NCBI GenBank assembly: GCA_964636675.1 | Contig: CAZWUO010000004.1 | Coordinates: 1-54,092 of the forward strand | Direction of reading: 5' to 3' | Origin: JALUUH01 sp964636675 | GTDB taxonomy: Bacteria; Pseudomonadota; Gammaproteobacteria; S012-40 | Length of the DNA stretch: 54,092 nucleotides | In this document: one piece after another, positions 1 through 9,514 of the stretch | Layout: the number at the start of each line of letters is the position of its first letter | Position numbering within the stretch: the stretch's first letter is position 1 | Program-made: the position numbers and the translations under genes | The notes under the pieces: generated by a model | What the model was told of the DNA's origin: nothing | Database searches by the model: none | What the model saw: the letters and a program-made list of their open reading frames with translations, nothing else

Positions 1-1
1 A

Positions 2-1276
2 ATGGTGCTTGAGAAAAACCCGAATTATCGTGATGTAACTTATCCGGCTGAAGGGGCTGAGGGTGATGCGGAGGCAGGTTTGTTAAACGATGCAGGAACA
101 TCTATACCGTTTATCGACACAGTTATTTATAGCCTTGAAAAAGAGAATATTCCCTACTGGAATAAATTCTTGCAAGGTTATTATGATACCTCTGGAATAA
201 GTTCCGAAAGCTTTGATCAGGCAGTTCAGTTTTCCAGTGATGGAGAGGCAGGTTTAACCGCGGATATGCAGCAGAAAAATATCCGCTTAGTGACAACGGT
301 TGCAACGTCAATCTATTACTTTGGGTTTAATATGCAAGACCTAGTGGTAGGTGGTTTAAGTGATAGAGCAAGAAAGCTGCGCCAAGCGATATCTATCGCA
401 GTAGATTTCGAGGAGTTTATTTCGATATTTGCCAATGGCCGAGGTATACCTGCTCAGGGGCCTATTCCTCCAGGTATATTTGGTTATCGTGAACTAGAGG
501 GTGGGATAAATCCTGTTGTGTATGCTTGGAAAAACGAAAAACCACAGCGCAAACAAATTAATGATGCGAAAAAACTACTCGCTGAAGCGGGATATCCGAA
601 TGGTATTGATCAGGAAACCGGGAAGCCGCTGACCTTGTATTTAGATATTACGGCCAGTGGGCCAGACGATAAAGCGCGCTTAAACTGGTATCGCAAACAA
701 TTTCAAAAGCTCAATGTTCAACTCGTTATTCGAAATACCATGTACAACCGGTTTCAGGAAAAAATGCTAAAAGGAACCGCGCAAATATTTATCTGGGGTT
801 GGAATGCGGATTACCCAGATCCTGAAAACTTTTTATTTTTATTGTATGGGCCTAATAGCAAAGTAACGAGTAACGGAGAAAATGCAGCTAATTACCAAAA
901 CCCTGAATTTGATCGTTTATTTGATATCATGAAGAACATGCCTAATGGGGCTGAGCGGCAAAAAATAATTGATCAAATGATAGGGATTGCTCGCCACGAT
1001 GCCCCTTGGGTATTTGGCTATCATCCCAAAAGTTTTGGTTTATATCATCAGTGGTATTTAAATGCCAAACCTAATTTGATGTCGCATAATACCATGCAGT
1101 ATAAACGCATCGACCCCAAGTTACGCATGTTACAACGTGAGCGCTGGAATCCTCCTATTACTTGGCCTATCTGGGTGGTTAGTATTATTTTGTTAATAAG
1201 CACTATTCCAGCCATTATTACTTATCGAAAACGCGAGCACTCGGTGAGTAAAAATACACTCAGTGAGGCTAAGTAG
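2..1276 (+). CDS. ABC transporter substrate-binding protein, family 5 (peptide type), 5'-truncated
   Basis: C-terminal part of a periplasmic solute-binding protein of the oligopeptide/dipeptide (SBP_bac_5) family; the start lies before the window and the first ATG seen is probably internal. The visible part has the typical late-domain features: a stretch on residue preparation of the form KKLLAEAGYPNG, then a WGWNADYPDPENFL segment and an ARHDAPWVFGYHP segment near the end. Unlike most family members it ends in a hydrophobic helix (about residues 386-405, WPIWVVSIILL region) followed by basic residues, so it is probably anchored in the inner membrane by its C-terminus. The stop codon abuts the start of the first permease, so it is translated as part of the same operon. 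Substrate is inferred to be peptides; opine, nickel or other ligands cannot be excluded. Confidence 0.9.
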   Translation: MVLEKNPNYRDVTYPAEGAEGDAEAGLLNDAGTSIPFIDTVIYSLEKENIPYWNKFLQGYYDTSGISSESFDQAVQFSSDGEAGLTADMQQKNIRLVTTVATSIYYFGFNMQDLVVGGLSDRARKLRQAISIAVDFEEFISIFANGRGIPAQGPIPPGIFGYRELEGGINPVVYAWKNEKPQRKQINDAKKLLAEAGYPNGIDQETGKPLTLYLDITASGPDDKARLNWYRKQFQKLNVQLVIRNTMYNRFQEKMLKGTAQIFIWGWNADYPDPENFLFLLYGPNSKVTSNGENAANYQNPEFDRLFDIMKNMPNGAERQKIIDQMIGIARHDAPWVFGYHPKSFGLYHQWYLNAKPNLMSHNTMQYKRIDPKLRMLQRERWNPPITWPIWVVSIILLISTIPAIITYRKREHSVSKNTLSEAK

Positions 1277-2254
1277 ATGCTTGCATATATTGCACGCAGA
1301 ATATTATTTGCTATTCCTATATTGATTGGGGTCAACCTGATTACGTTTGTATTATTTTTTGTGGTGAATTCGCCGGATAACATGGCACGTATGCAACTCG
1401 GTGCAAAACATGTGACTCCTGAGGCGATTGAAAAATGGAAGCTTGAGCGTGGTTATGACAAACCTATTGTTTATAATGCTGAAGCAGTGGGTTTAGCTAA
1501 AATTACCCATACTATTTTTTTTGAGAATTCGGTGCGCTTGTTTGTTTTTGATTTTGGTCAGTCTGATGAAGGTCGAGACATAGGTCATGATATCCAGCAA
1601 AGGATGTGGCCAAGTTTGATCATTGCTTTACCTGTTTTTGTGATTGGAATATTGGCTAATATAACATTTGCATTGCTTGTCGCTTTTTTTCGGGCGACAT
1701 ATATTGATGTATGGGGTGTTGTGTTATGCGTTATTTTGATGTCTATCTCGGGTTTGTTTTACATTATTGGTGGGCAATATCTGATTGGAAAAATTCTCCA
1801 TCTGGTGCCGATATCCGGTTACGATACGGGGCTTGATGCCGCAAAATTTCTCATTCTTCCGGTATTGATCGGAATTATATCGGGCATTGGCGCCGGAACA
1901 CGCTGGTATCGCACTATTTTTCTCGAAGAAATTAGTCGAGACTATGTGCGTACCGCGCGCGCCAAAGGTTTGCCTGAAGTCGTCGTATTATTTAAACATG
2001 TACTCAAAAATGCAATGATTCCCATTCTTACGGGTGCAGTTGTGGTGATACCTTTGCTGTTTATGGGCAGCTTAATTACTGAGTCTTTTTTTGGTATTCC
2101 GGGTTTAGGAAGTTATACCATCGATGCGATTAACAGCCAGGATTTTGCAATCGTCCGATCCATGGTTTTTCTAGGTTCAGTGCTTTATATTATTGGTTTG
2201 GTGTTGACGGATATATCCTACACGATGGTTGATCCACGCATACGTTTACAGTGA
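1277..2254 (+). CDS. Peptide ABC transporter permease, DppB/OppB type
   Basis: Inner-membrane permease subunit of a peptide-type importer, 325 residues, the usual family length. The N-terminal signature MLAYIARRILFAIPILIGVNLITF is typical of DppB/OppB, and the cytoplasmic EAA loop is visible near residues 215-240 (YVRTARAKGLPEVVVLFKHV), which contacts the ATPase. About six hydrophobic segments are present and the protein ends in DPRIRLQ, as in this family. The ATG directly follows the stop of the binding protein, with a GAGG ribosome-binding site inside the upstream gene, so the two genes are translationally coupled. The segment between the first and second membrane helices is long, as normal for DppB. 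It should pair with the OppC-like permease that follows after 3 bp. Confidence 0.93.
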   Translation: MLAYIARRILFAIPILIGVNLITFVLFFVVNSPDNMARMQLGAKHVTPEAIEKWKLERGYDKPIVYNAEAVGLAKITHTIFFENSVRLFVFDFGQSDEGRDIGHDIQQRMWPSLIIALPVFVIGILANITFALLVAFFRATYIDVWGVVLCVILMSISGLFYIIGGQYLIGKILHLVPISGYDTGLDAAKFLILPVLIGIISGIGAGTRWYRTIFLEEISRDYVRTARAKGLPEVVVLFKHVLKNAMIPILTGAVVVIPLLFMGSLITESFFGIPGLGSYTIDAINSQDFAIVRSMVFLGSVLYIIGLVLTDISYTMVDPRIRLQ

Positions 2255-2257
2255 AAT

Positions 2258-3817
2258 ATGAATACACATAGTTTACAACAGAGTCATCCGCAGAGTCATT
2301 CGCATAGTTATCAGCGTAGCTATCAGCATAGAAGCTATCGTTTATTTATTATTCCATTCCTAATCCTGGGAATGCATGTCTATGCGAATATTATCTGGGA
2401 TGCTAAGTCATTGGTATTGTGGACTGATACACTCGTCTACATTCTGGTTCTCGGGGTTGTTGGGTTTCTCGTATATGCCAGTGGCAAAGAACATTTGCGT
2501 GATCCTTGGAAGCAGATATCACGCAGTCGTCTGGGTATGGCATCTTTAGTATTTTTACTGACGTTTGTGCTGATAGGTTTGCTTGATTCGGTGCATTTTA
2601 GACTGCCCGTGGAAACGCAGAATCAACAACAAAAAATCCAAGAAATACAGTATGCAACTGAATCTGAAAGTATGCTGGATATATGGTTGGGGCCGCTTAA
2701 AACGAATGTTGAAAAGACTTATTCCGCACCTTTTTCCGCATTCCAATTTACCAAGGAAACTATAGAACACGATGATGGTACCCGCAGTCGCGAACATCCA
2801 CGACTGTTATTTGGTGGAGCGCATTTGGAAAATCCGGAATCAGAAGTAAGCCGTGATGTTCTTTTGTTAGGCCTAAAGGGGATCATACTTGGGGCGATTG
2901 CATGGTTAGTTTTTGTTGCAGCATTGTGTTTTTTTCTGCAAACAAAAACAACGCTTAGCTATAAGCAGGTAGTGCTTGATATTCTCTATGGAAAAACGAA
3001 TAGTGCATTAAATATTGTGTTATTGGCCATCGGTTTTATATTCATCGTTATTGGGTTTTCTACCGAGTTAGCACCCAAGTATCATATTTTCGGCACGGAT
3101 AAAGTGGGGCAAGATGTTTTTTATCAAAGCATAAAAAGCATTCGAACAGGACTCGTCATAGGTACCTTAACAACGCTTATTATGCTGCCATTTGCCGTAT
3201 TGCTTGGAATCATGGCTGGGTATTTCAAGGGTCGCATTGATGATCTTATCCAGTATCTGTATACCACATTAAGTTCCATTCCAGGCGTTTTATTGATAGC
3301 GGCGGCGGTGTTGATGATGCAAGTCTATATGGCTAATAATCCGGATTTGTTTGAGACCGATGTTGAGCGCGCAGATATGAAATTGTTTTTTCTGTGTGTG
3401 ATATTGGGCATTACCAGCTGGACTGGTTTGTGCAGAATGCTGCGTGGAGAATCTTTAAAGCTCACCTCGGTGGAGTATGTACAAGCTTCTCAGGCATTGG
3501 GAGTGTCAAACTTTAAAATTATATGGAAGCATATCCAGCCGAATGTAGCGCATATTATTCTGATTGCGATCGTGTTGGACTTTAGCGGTTTAGTATTGGC
3601 CGAAGCGGTGCTGTCTTATATCGGGATAGGCGTAGATCCAACGATGCATAGTTGGGGCAACATGATTAATTCTGCGCGTTTGGAAATGGCGCGTGAACCC
3701 ATCGTTTGGTGGTCTTTATTAGCGGCATTTATTTTTATGTTCATTCTCGTTTTATCGGCGAATCTTTTTTCTGATGCCGTGCGAGATGCCTTTGACCCAA
3801 GAATCAGAAAGCAATAG
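2258..3817 (+). CDS. Peptide ABC transporter permease, DppC/OppC type, with N-terminal extension
   Basis: Second permease of the importer. The C-terminal 270 residues are ordinary OppC/DppC: the FGTDKVGQDVFYQS motif, the EAA loop (YVQASQALGVSNFKIIWKHI) and the terminal DAVRDAFDPRIRKQ. At 519 residues it is clearly longer than usual (about 300). The extra length is a polar Ser/His/Gln/Tyr-rich N-terminus (residues 4-27, several HS, QS and SY pairs), three additional hydrophobic segments and a hydrophilic part around residues 120-200 that probably sits in the periplasm. Long OppC proteins of this kind occur with fused double ATPases in YejE-like systems. It starts 3 bp after the previous stop and is followed 17 bp later by the ATPase gene. 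Confidence 0.9.
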   Translation: MNTHSLQQSHPQSHSHSYQRSYQHRSYRLFIIPFLILGMHVYANIIWDAKSLVLWTDTLVYILVLGVVGFLVYASGKEHLRDPWKQISRSRLGMASLVFLLTFVLIGLLDSVHFRLPVETQNQQQKIQEIQYATESESMLDIWLGPLKTNVEKTYSAPFSAFQFTKETIEHDDGTRSREHPRLLFGGAHLENPESEVSRDVLLLGLKGIILGAIAWLVFVAALCFFLQTKTTLSYKQVVLDILYGKTNSALNIVLLAIGFIFIVIGFSTELAPKYHIFGTDKVGQDVFYQSIKSIRTGLVIGTLTTLIMLPFAVLLGIMAGYFKGRIDDLIQYLYTTLSSIPGVLLIAAAVLMMQVYMANNPDLFETDVERADMKLFFLCVILGITSWTGLCRMLRGESLKLTSVEYVQASQALGVSNFKIIWKHIQPNVAHIILIAIVLDFSGLVLAEAVLSYIGIGVDPTMHSWGNMINSARLEMAREPIVWWSLLAAFIFMFILVLSANLFSDAVRDAFDPRIRKQ

Positions 3818-3834
3818 GGGTTGGTGCCAAGTAT

Positions 3835-5856
3835 ATGAGCGATATTTTACTCGAGGTGAAGAACCTAACAACCTGGTTTGATACCCGCGATGGTGTGACC
3901 CGAGTCGTCGATGGAGTGAACTTTAATATTAGACGCGGTGAAACATTTGCAGTATTAGGTGAAAGTGGTTGTGGTAAATCAATGACTGCACTTTCGATTA
4001 TGCGCTTACTTCCCAGTCAAGCGAGTAATAATATTTCAGGTCAGGTATTATTTAACGGGGAAGATTTGTTACAGCACTCAGAAGTTGCGATGCGCAGTGT
4101 GCGTGGAAATAAAATCGCGATGATTTTTCAAGAGCCTATGACCTCGTTAAACCCGGTGCTTACCGTCGGAACACAAATTGGTGAGGTTCTCAATCGGCAT
4201 ATGGGCTTGGCGGGTGATGCTGCGCTAGCAAGAATAATTGAGTTGCTCAATGCGGTGGGTATTCCCGAGGCTGCTCAGCGAGTCAATGAGTATCCGCATC
4301 AGCTTTCTGGTGGGATGAAGCAGCGCGTAATGATCGCCATCGCGTTGGCAGGCGAGCCGGATTTACTGATTGCGGACGAGCCGACCACTGCGCTGGATGT
4401 TACGATTCAGGCCCAGGTACTCGATTTATTGAAAGCTCTGCAAAAAAGAACGGGCATGGCGGTCATGCTGATTACCCATGATTTAGGTGTTGTTTCGGAA
4501 ATGGTTGATCGAGTGGCGGTGATGTACGCGGGGCAGATTATCGAACATGCAACGCGAGATTCTTTTTTTACCACGCCGAGACATCCCTATAGCCGGAAAT
4601 TGTTTGATGCCTTACCCAGTATGGAAAAGCGCGACGAAGCTTTATCGGTTATTCCGGGTACGGTGCCTTCGTTAGACCAACAGTTTAGGTCTTGTCGGTT
4701 TGCACCTCGTTGCAGTTATGCCTGGGATCTTTGTCATCAAGAAGTTCCGGAATGGAAAAAAGTGGATGCTCGGCAAGGCGTTCGTTGTTTTTTATTGGAC
4801 GAGGAATTTAAGCCCAAAGCTTTAGATATTCGTCCTAATATTCAACAAGCTATTATCAAAAATAAAACCAACGCAGAATTGAAATTATTGCTTGAAGTCA
4901 ATGATTTAAAGGTTCATTTTCCCATACACAAGGGTTTTTTGAAAAAGACAGTTGGGCAGGTGTACGCGGTAGATGGGGTTTCAATCGAGCTTAGGCAGGG
5001 TAAAACACTGGCCCTTGTTGGTGAATCGGGTTGTGGAAAAACAACGATGGGTAAAGCCATTTTACAGTTGCAAAAACCAACATCGGGTGAGGTGTTTTTT
5101 GAAGGCACTAATTTAGTTAATTTGCCACGGGAAGCACTGCGCAAGCGACGATCCGAGTTTCAAATAATTTTTCAAGATCCTTTTTCATCAATGAATCCCC
5201 GGATGATGGTAAAAGATATCATCGAAGAAGGCATGATTGCGCAAAACGTAGGTGGAACAAGTGCAGCACGCGCTAAATGCATTGACGCACTTTTAGTCCA
5301 GGTGGGATTGCAAGCAGAGCATCAATATCGGTATCCACATGAGTTCTCAGGTGGTCAGCGGCAACGTATTTGTATCGCCCGATCACTTGCAGTAAACCCT
5401 AAGTTAATTATTTGTGATGAGCCTACGAGCGCATTGGATGTATCGGTACAAGCGCAAATACTGAATTTACTAAAAAAATTGCAAGTTGAGATGAATTTAT
5501 CTTATCTATTTATCACGCATAATATTTCAGTAGTGTCTTATTTAGCGGATGAAGTTGCGGTCATGTATTTAGGTAGGATTGTAGAGCAAGGGAAAGTAGA
5601 CGAGGTTTTGTCAGCGCCTAAACACCCGTATACTCAAGCCCTGCTTTCCGCAGTACCCACGGTGGATGACAGCAATAAAACCACAATAATTCGTTTGGAA
5701 GGCGATCCGCCTTCACCTATAAACCCTCCCAGCGGTTGCTACTTTCATCCGCGATGTTCACAGGCGACGACAGAATGTAAAACCCGCTATCCTGAAAAAA
5801 GCACATTGAGTGATACTCATACCGTGAATTGCCATTTGTTTGGTTTTGCAAGATGA
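3835..5856 (+). CDS. Peptide ABC transporter ATP-binding protein, fused OppD-OppF type (YejF-like)
   Basis: Cytoplasmic energising subunit with two complete ATPase domains in one chain of 673 residues. First domain: Walker A GESGCGKS at residues 42-49, signature LSGGMKQR, Walker B LLIADEPTTALD. Second domain: Walker A GESGCGKT at residues 396-403, signature FSGGQRQR, Walker B LIICDEPTSALD. Each domain ends with the oligopeptide-transporter extension containing cysteines (CRFAPRCSYAWDLC and CYFHPRCSQATTEC), which in related proteins hold an iron-sulfur cluster or zinc. The fusion explains why only one ATPase gene is present in this operon. It is the last gene of the operon and converges on bpt, leaving about 50 bp between the stops. 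Confidence 0.95.
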   Translation: MSDILLEVKNLTTWFDTRDGVTRVVDGVNFNIRRGETFAVLGESGCGKSMTALSIMRLLPSQASNNISGQVLFNGEDLLQHSEVAMRSVRGNKIAMIFQEPMTSLNPVLTVGTQIGEVLNRHMGLAGDAALARIIELLNAVGIPEAAQRVNEYPHQLSGGMKQRVMIAIALAGEPDLLIADEPTTALDVTIQAQVLDLLKALQKRTGMAVMLITHDLGVVSEMVDRVAVMYAGQIIEHATRDSFFTTPRHPYSRKLFDALPSMEKRDEALSVIPGTVPSLDQQFRSCRFAPRCSYAWDLCHQEVPEWKKVDARQGVRCFLLDEEFKPKALDIRPNIQQAIIKNKTNAELKLLLEVNDLKVHFPIHKGFLKKTVGQVYAVDGVSIELRQGKTLALVGESGCGKTTMGKAILQLQKPTSGEVFFEGTNLVNLPREALRKRRSEFQIIFQDPFSSMNPRMMVKDIIEEGMIAQNVGGTSAARAKCIDALLVQVGLQAEHQYRYPHEFSGGQRQRICIARSLAVNPKLIICDEPTSALDVSVQAQILNLLKKLQVEMNLSYLFITHNISVVSYLADEVAVMYLGRIVEQGKVDEVLSAPKHPYTQALLSAVPTVDDSNKTTIIRLEGDPPSPINPPSGCYFHPRCSQATTECKTRYPEKSTLSDTHTVNCHLFGFAR

Positions 5857-5908
5857 AGAAGGGTGAAAATCAATAGCTTCTATTTTAACGCGGGTAACTT
5901 TTTGGTAT

Positions 5909-6631
5909 TCATTCTGATGGAGTTTCCGGTGTTGATTGCCACTCGTTATCCAAAAAATACTCCAGGGGTTGGTAGTTGGATTTGTAATTCATTTTATGAC
6001 ATGCTTTTATCCAGTAACCTAAATATAAATAAGGCATATTCATTTTCTTGACCTCTTCTATTTGTATGAGCACACTAAAAACGCCGAGGCTGCGTTTTTC
6101 TTCGTCAGGATCAAAAAAAGTGTAAAAAGCAGAAAGTCCGTCATTTACTTGATCCGTTATGGCGACGGCGAGGAGTTTTTCTTTTAATCGTATTTCGTAA
6201 AGGATGCTAGGGCACCAAGCGCTTTTTATGAAGTTGAAATATTGCTCCGCATTGTGTGCGCTCATGTCACCTTTTGGGTGACGCGAGCCTAGATATTTTT
6301 TGTAAAGTAAAAAATGTTCTTGCTTGAATTCTGGACGAGTTGCGGCGATGCTTAAATCCCCATTTTTTTTCCAGGTTCTTTTTTGCGAACGTTTTGCAGT
6401 GAAGCTTGGTGCATGCACACGGACTGGAATACAAGCGCGGCAGTGCTCACAATGAGGGCGATATACGTAGTCTGCACTGCGCCGGAACCCTTGATTAATG
6501 AGATAACTGTATAAGCTTGTCGACATGTCTGCATCTGGATCGGCAAATAATGAAATTGCTTTTTTATCGGCCAAGTATCCACAAGGTTGTGGTGCGCTAA
6601 GAAAAAAATTGAGCGGTGTTTCTTGCTTCAT
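5909..6631 (-). CDS. bpt: Aspartate/glutamate leucyltransferase (bacterial Ate1-like)
   Basis: N-degron pathway enzyme that moves leucine from Leu-tRNA to proteins with N-terminal Asp or Glu, marking them for ClpS/ClpAP. The 240-residue length and the motifs fit: CGYL near the start (residues 17-20), the YRPHCEHCRACIPVRV segment with its Cys cluster (about residues 57-72), the FYTFFDP and SLGVFSVL motifs, and LYLGYWI before the end. In the ATE family the N-terminal Cys motif is important for activity. The gene overlaps the end of aat by four bases, so the two transferases of the pathway are co-translated. This pairing is common in gammaproteobacteria and related groups. Confidence 0.95.
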   Translation of the reverse strand: MKQETPLNFFLSAPQPCGYLADKKAISLFADPDADMSTSLYSYLINQGFRRSADYVYRPHCEHCRACIPVRVHAPSFTAKRSQKRTWKKNGDLSIAATRPEFKQEHFLLYKKYLGSRHPKGDMSAHNAEQYFNFIKSAWCPSILYEIRLKEKLLAVAITDQVNDGLSAFYTFFDPDEEKRSLGVFSVLIQIEEVKKMNMPYLYLGYWIKACHKMNYKSNYQPLEYFLDNEWQSTPETPSE

Positions 6632-7329
6632 TCGGAGAGTTTCCAGCGGTTATTGTTGACATTCTGAGTGGTGAGATTAGCCAGCAGGGTGATAAATTCG
6701 CTGCGTTTTATGTTCTCTGCACCTAAGCTGATTAAGTGAGCGGTTTCGACTTGGCAGTCAATAAGTCCGAATTCGCGTTGTTTGAGATACTTGACTAAAG
6801 ACACAAATGCTACTTTTGACGCATCTGTTTGATGAGCAAACATTGATTCACCAAAAAAGACTTTGCCCATTGCTATGCCGTAGAGGCCACCTACGAGTTT
6901 GTTGTTCTGCCAGGCTTCGACTGAATGTGCCCATCCCATGTTATGTAGCAGTAAATAGGCATCGCGCATTTGCTCGGTGAGCCAAGTCTCAGGTTGATTG
7001 ATGCGGGGCAAGGAACATTGTGTTATGACTTGTAAGAATGCTTGGTCTAGGGTGATCGTAAATTCATTTTTTTTTAAGCGTTTTTTTAAACTACGCGAGA
7101 GATATAGTTTATCGGGATGCAATACTAGCCGCGGATCGGGAGACCACCATAGAATAGGCTGGCCGTTGTTAAACCACGGGAAAATTCCTTGCTGATAAGC
7201 GCCTAGCAGTCTTGCGGGGGAGAGGTTTCCCCCAATAGCCAGCAGGCCATTTGGTTCTAATAACGCGAGTTCTACATCCGGAAATGTTGGACTTTGATCA
7301 TTAGGAGGGATGACAAAAGGCGCTGGCAT
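6628..7329 (-). CDS. aat: Leucyl/phenylalanyl-tRNA--protein transferase
   Basis: Adds Leu or Phe to proteins with N-terminal Lys or Arg, producing primary N-degrons recognised by ClpS. The protein is 233 residues, the normal length, with the family hallmarks FPDVELALLEPNGLLAIGGNL near the N-terminus, YQQGIFPWF, ILWWSPDPRLVL, GWAHSVEAW, and GLYGIAMGKVFFGESMF. The start ATG gives an N-terminus of the usual form (MPAPFVIPP). It lies upstream of bpt with a four-base overlap and about 60 bp downstream of trxB on the same strand; trxB-aat proximity is also found in E. coli, so this is a conserved neighbourhood. Confidence 0.96.
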   Translation of the reverse strand: MPAPFVIPPNDQSPTFPDVELALLEPNGLLAIGGNLSPARLLGAYQQGIFPWFNNGQPILWWSPDPRLVLHPDKLYLSRSLKKRLKKNEFTITLDQAFLQVITQCSLPRINQPETWLTEQMRDAYLLLHNMGWAHSVEAWQNNKLVGGLYGIAMGKVFFGESMFAHQTDASKVAFVSLVKYLKQREFGLIDCQVETAHLISLGAENIKRSEFITLLANLTTQNVNNNRWKLSE

Positions 7330-7391
7330 TATTGGAAGTTTTTTTTAGCAATCAGCAAACAAATATTATCGTGTACCGAGAACAGCAAAAA

Positions 7392-8348
7392 TTAAGCGTT
7401 TAGATTATCAAGATAACGCTCAGCATCAAGTGCCGCCATACATCCTGTTCCCGCAGATGTAATTGCTTGGCGGTAGATATGATCCATGACATCCCCCGCG
7501 GCAAATACGCCTGGGATACTTGTCGCTGTGGCATTGCCTTGGGATCCACTTTGCACTTTCAAATAACCGTGTTCCATGGCAAGTTGGTTCTCAAATAAGT
7601 GAGTATTGGGGGAATGCCCAATCGCGATAAATACACCATCAAGTGTGATATCTTTAGTTGAGTCATTCTTACGACTTTTGATCCGCATTCCAGTTACCCC
7701 CATATCATCCCCCAGTACTTCGTCGAGTTCGCAATTCCATTCGATGCTGATATTACCACTTTTAGACTTTTCCAGAAGTTGCTTGGATAATATTTTCTCG
7801 GAGCTAAATTTGTCTCTACGGTGTACAACCGTCACGTGGGAGGCGATATTAGATAGATATAAGGCTTCTTCTACGGCGGTGTTGCCGCCACCAATCACGG
7901 CGACCGGTTTGTTGCGATAAAAGAAACCATCACAGGTTGCACAGGCGGAAACGCCCTTGCCTTTAAAGCTTTCCTCGGATTCCAATCCGAGGTATTTTGC
8001 GGAAGCGCCGGTAGCAATAATGAGTGCATCGCAGGTGTATTCACCTGCATCACCTTTAAGTAGAAAAGGTTTTTGATTTAATGCAACATGATTAATATGA
8101 TCAAATATAATTTCTGTCTCAAAGCGCTCAGCGTGTTGGCGCATCCTATCCATTAATTCAGGCCCCATCACTCCTTTGTTATCACCGGGCCAGTTATCCA
8201 CATCTGTGGTTGACATTAATTGGCCTCCTTGCTCAATACCTGTGATTAGCACAGGTTTGAGGTTGGCTCGAGCAGCGTAAACAGCAGCGGTATAGCCAGC
8301 AGGCCCAGATCCTAAAATAAGCAATTTACAATGTTTGGGGGAAGCCAT
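7392..8348 (-). CDS. trxB: Thioredoxin-disulfide reductase
   Basis: NADPH-dependent flavoprotein that keeps thioredoxin reduced in the cytoplasm. Visible features are the FAD-binding GSGPAGYTAA near residue 13, the redox-active CATC pair at residues 136-139 (C136, C139), the NADPH-binding GGGNTAVEEALYL, and the C-terminal FAD motif GVFAAGDV. With the chosen ATG the protein is 318 residues, the usual size. A TTG 15 bases further upstream is in frame, but TTGGAG placed seven bases before the ATG at 8348 looks like the ribosome-binding site, so the shorter form is preferred. It is divergent from ald, with about 95 bp between the two starts for both promoters. Confidence 0.96.
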   Translation of the reverse strand: MASPKHCKLLILGSGPAGYTAAVYAARANLKPVLITGIEQGGQLMSTTDVDNWPGDNKGVMGPELMDRMRQHAERFETEIIFDHINHVALNQKPFLLKGDAGEYTCDALIIATGASAKYLGLESEESFKGKGVSACATCDGFFYRNKPVAVIGGGNTAVEEALYLSNIASHVTVVHRRDKFSSEKILSKQLLEKSKSGNISIEWNCELDEVLGDDMGVTGMRIKSRKNDSTKDITLDGVFIAIGHSPNTHLFENQLAMEHGYLKVQSGSQGNATATSIPGVFAAGDVMDHIYRQAITSAGTGCMAALDAERYLDNLNA

Positions 8349-8443
8349 ATATTTATACTCCAAAATTTATAGTAGCGTGTCTGATATTTGCATTATGATA
8401 CGTATATTTTACGGAATGATGAACATCGGGTAAAGGAGCACAA

Positions 8444-9514
8444 ATGAAAATAGGGGTGCCCAAGGAAATAAAAATTCTCGAAGCTCGTGTAGGTTTGATA
8501 CCGGCGGCTTGTGCGTCGTTGATACAAGCGGGACATGAGGTATTCGTTGAGCAAGGCAGTGGTGAATTGAGTGGATATTCGGATGTCGATTATCAAGTCG
8601 TAGGAGCACAAATTCTACCCAATGCTAATGCGCTTTTTGCGCAAAGTCAGATGATTGTAAAAGTAAAGGAACCCATTGGGCCTGAGCTTGATTTGTTGCA
8701 AAAACATCATCTATTGTTTAGTTATTTACATTTGGCTGCGGCGCCTGAATTAACCCTGCGCTTATTGCAGATAGGCCTTACTGGGGTTGCATTTGAATCG
8801 CTTGAGGCGGATGGTTTGTTACCTTTGCTGGCTCCGATGAGCGATATTGCGGGTCGCCTGTCCATACAAATTGGAATGAATTTATTGCATCGGCCGCAAG
8901 GCGGAAAAGGCGTTTTATTAGGCGGCTTAGCCGCAGCGAAACGCGGCAACGTCGTCATTATCGGCGGTGGTGTCGCTGGATTCAATGCCGCCGTGGTCGC
9001 TGCAGGTTTGGGAGCAAATGTGATGGTATTTGATCCTAACCGGTTAAAACAGGAATTTTTGCGCAGCATAGGGGCTAATGTGACTGCTTTATATCCATTT
9101 TCATCTGAAATTGCGGCGGCAGTAGTGAGTGCTGATCTATTGGTTGGTGCAGTCCTCGTTCCGGCGGATAAAGCGCCGCATATTGTGACTGAAGCCATGG
9201 TTAAGCAAATGCAGCAGGGGAGTGTTATTATTGATATTTCGGTAGATCAAGGAGGATGTGTTGCGACGACTAAGCCAACATCTTATGCAGATCCTACCTT
9301 TGAGCTGCATGGTGTTACCCATTTTGGGGTGACGAATATGCCGGGTGCCGTACCGCGTACGGCATCAGAGGCGCTTTCGGCCAGCGTATTGCCTTTTGTA
9401 TTAAAACTAGCCAAAGAAAATTGGCGCGCTGAATCGAGTTTGCGCGCCGGTATTAATGTGGAAAATGGCAAAGTAATCCATCCTGTGTTGCAGAAATTGT
9501 TTCCGAACATGTGA
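8444..9514 (+). CDS. ald: Alanine dehydrogenase
   Basis: NAD-dependent interconversion of L-alanine and pyruvate plus ammonia. The start MKIGVPKEIKILEARVGL with the conserved KE and R, the MIVKVKEP motif (substrate-binding lysine), the LFSYLHLA segment with catalytic His, the Rossmann stretch VVIIGGGVAGFNAA around residues 167-180, and the later DISVDQGGC segment all fit alanine dehydrogenase. Length is 356 residues, slightly short of the usual 370. A clear AAGGAG ribosome-binding site precedes the ATG. The position between trxB and ftsK is where enteric bacteria carry lrp, so this is a local replacement of that slot. Pyridine nucleotide transhydrogenase alpha is related, but the length and the lack of membrane helices argue against it. 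Confidence 0.93.
   Translation: MKIGVPKEIKILEARVGLIPAACASLIQAGHEVFVEQGSGELSGYSDVDYQVVGAQILPNANALFAQSQMIVKVKEPIGPELDLLQKHHLLFSYLHLAAAPELTLRLLQIGLTGVAFESLEADGLLPLLAPMSDIAGRLSIQIGMNLLHRPQGGKGVLLGGLAAAKRGNVVIIGGGVAGFNAAVVAAGLGANVMVFDPNRLKQEFLRSIGANVTALYPFSSEIAAAVVSADLLVGAVLVPADKAPHIVTEAMVKQMQQGSVIIDISVDQGGCVATTKPTSYADPTFELHGVTHFGVTNMPGAVPRTASEALSASVLPFVLKLAKENWRAESSLRAGINVENGKVIHPVLQKLFPNM

Noticed and set aside
5863..6051. Plus-strand frame of 62 residues after the fused ATPase
   Set aside because: It overlaps the end of bpt on the other strand and has no recognisable features.
8722..9198. Minus-strand frame of 158 residues within ald
   Set aside because: Shadow of the well-supported alanine dehydrogenase gene, with no ribosome-binding site or family motif.
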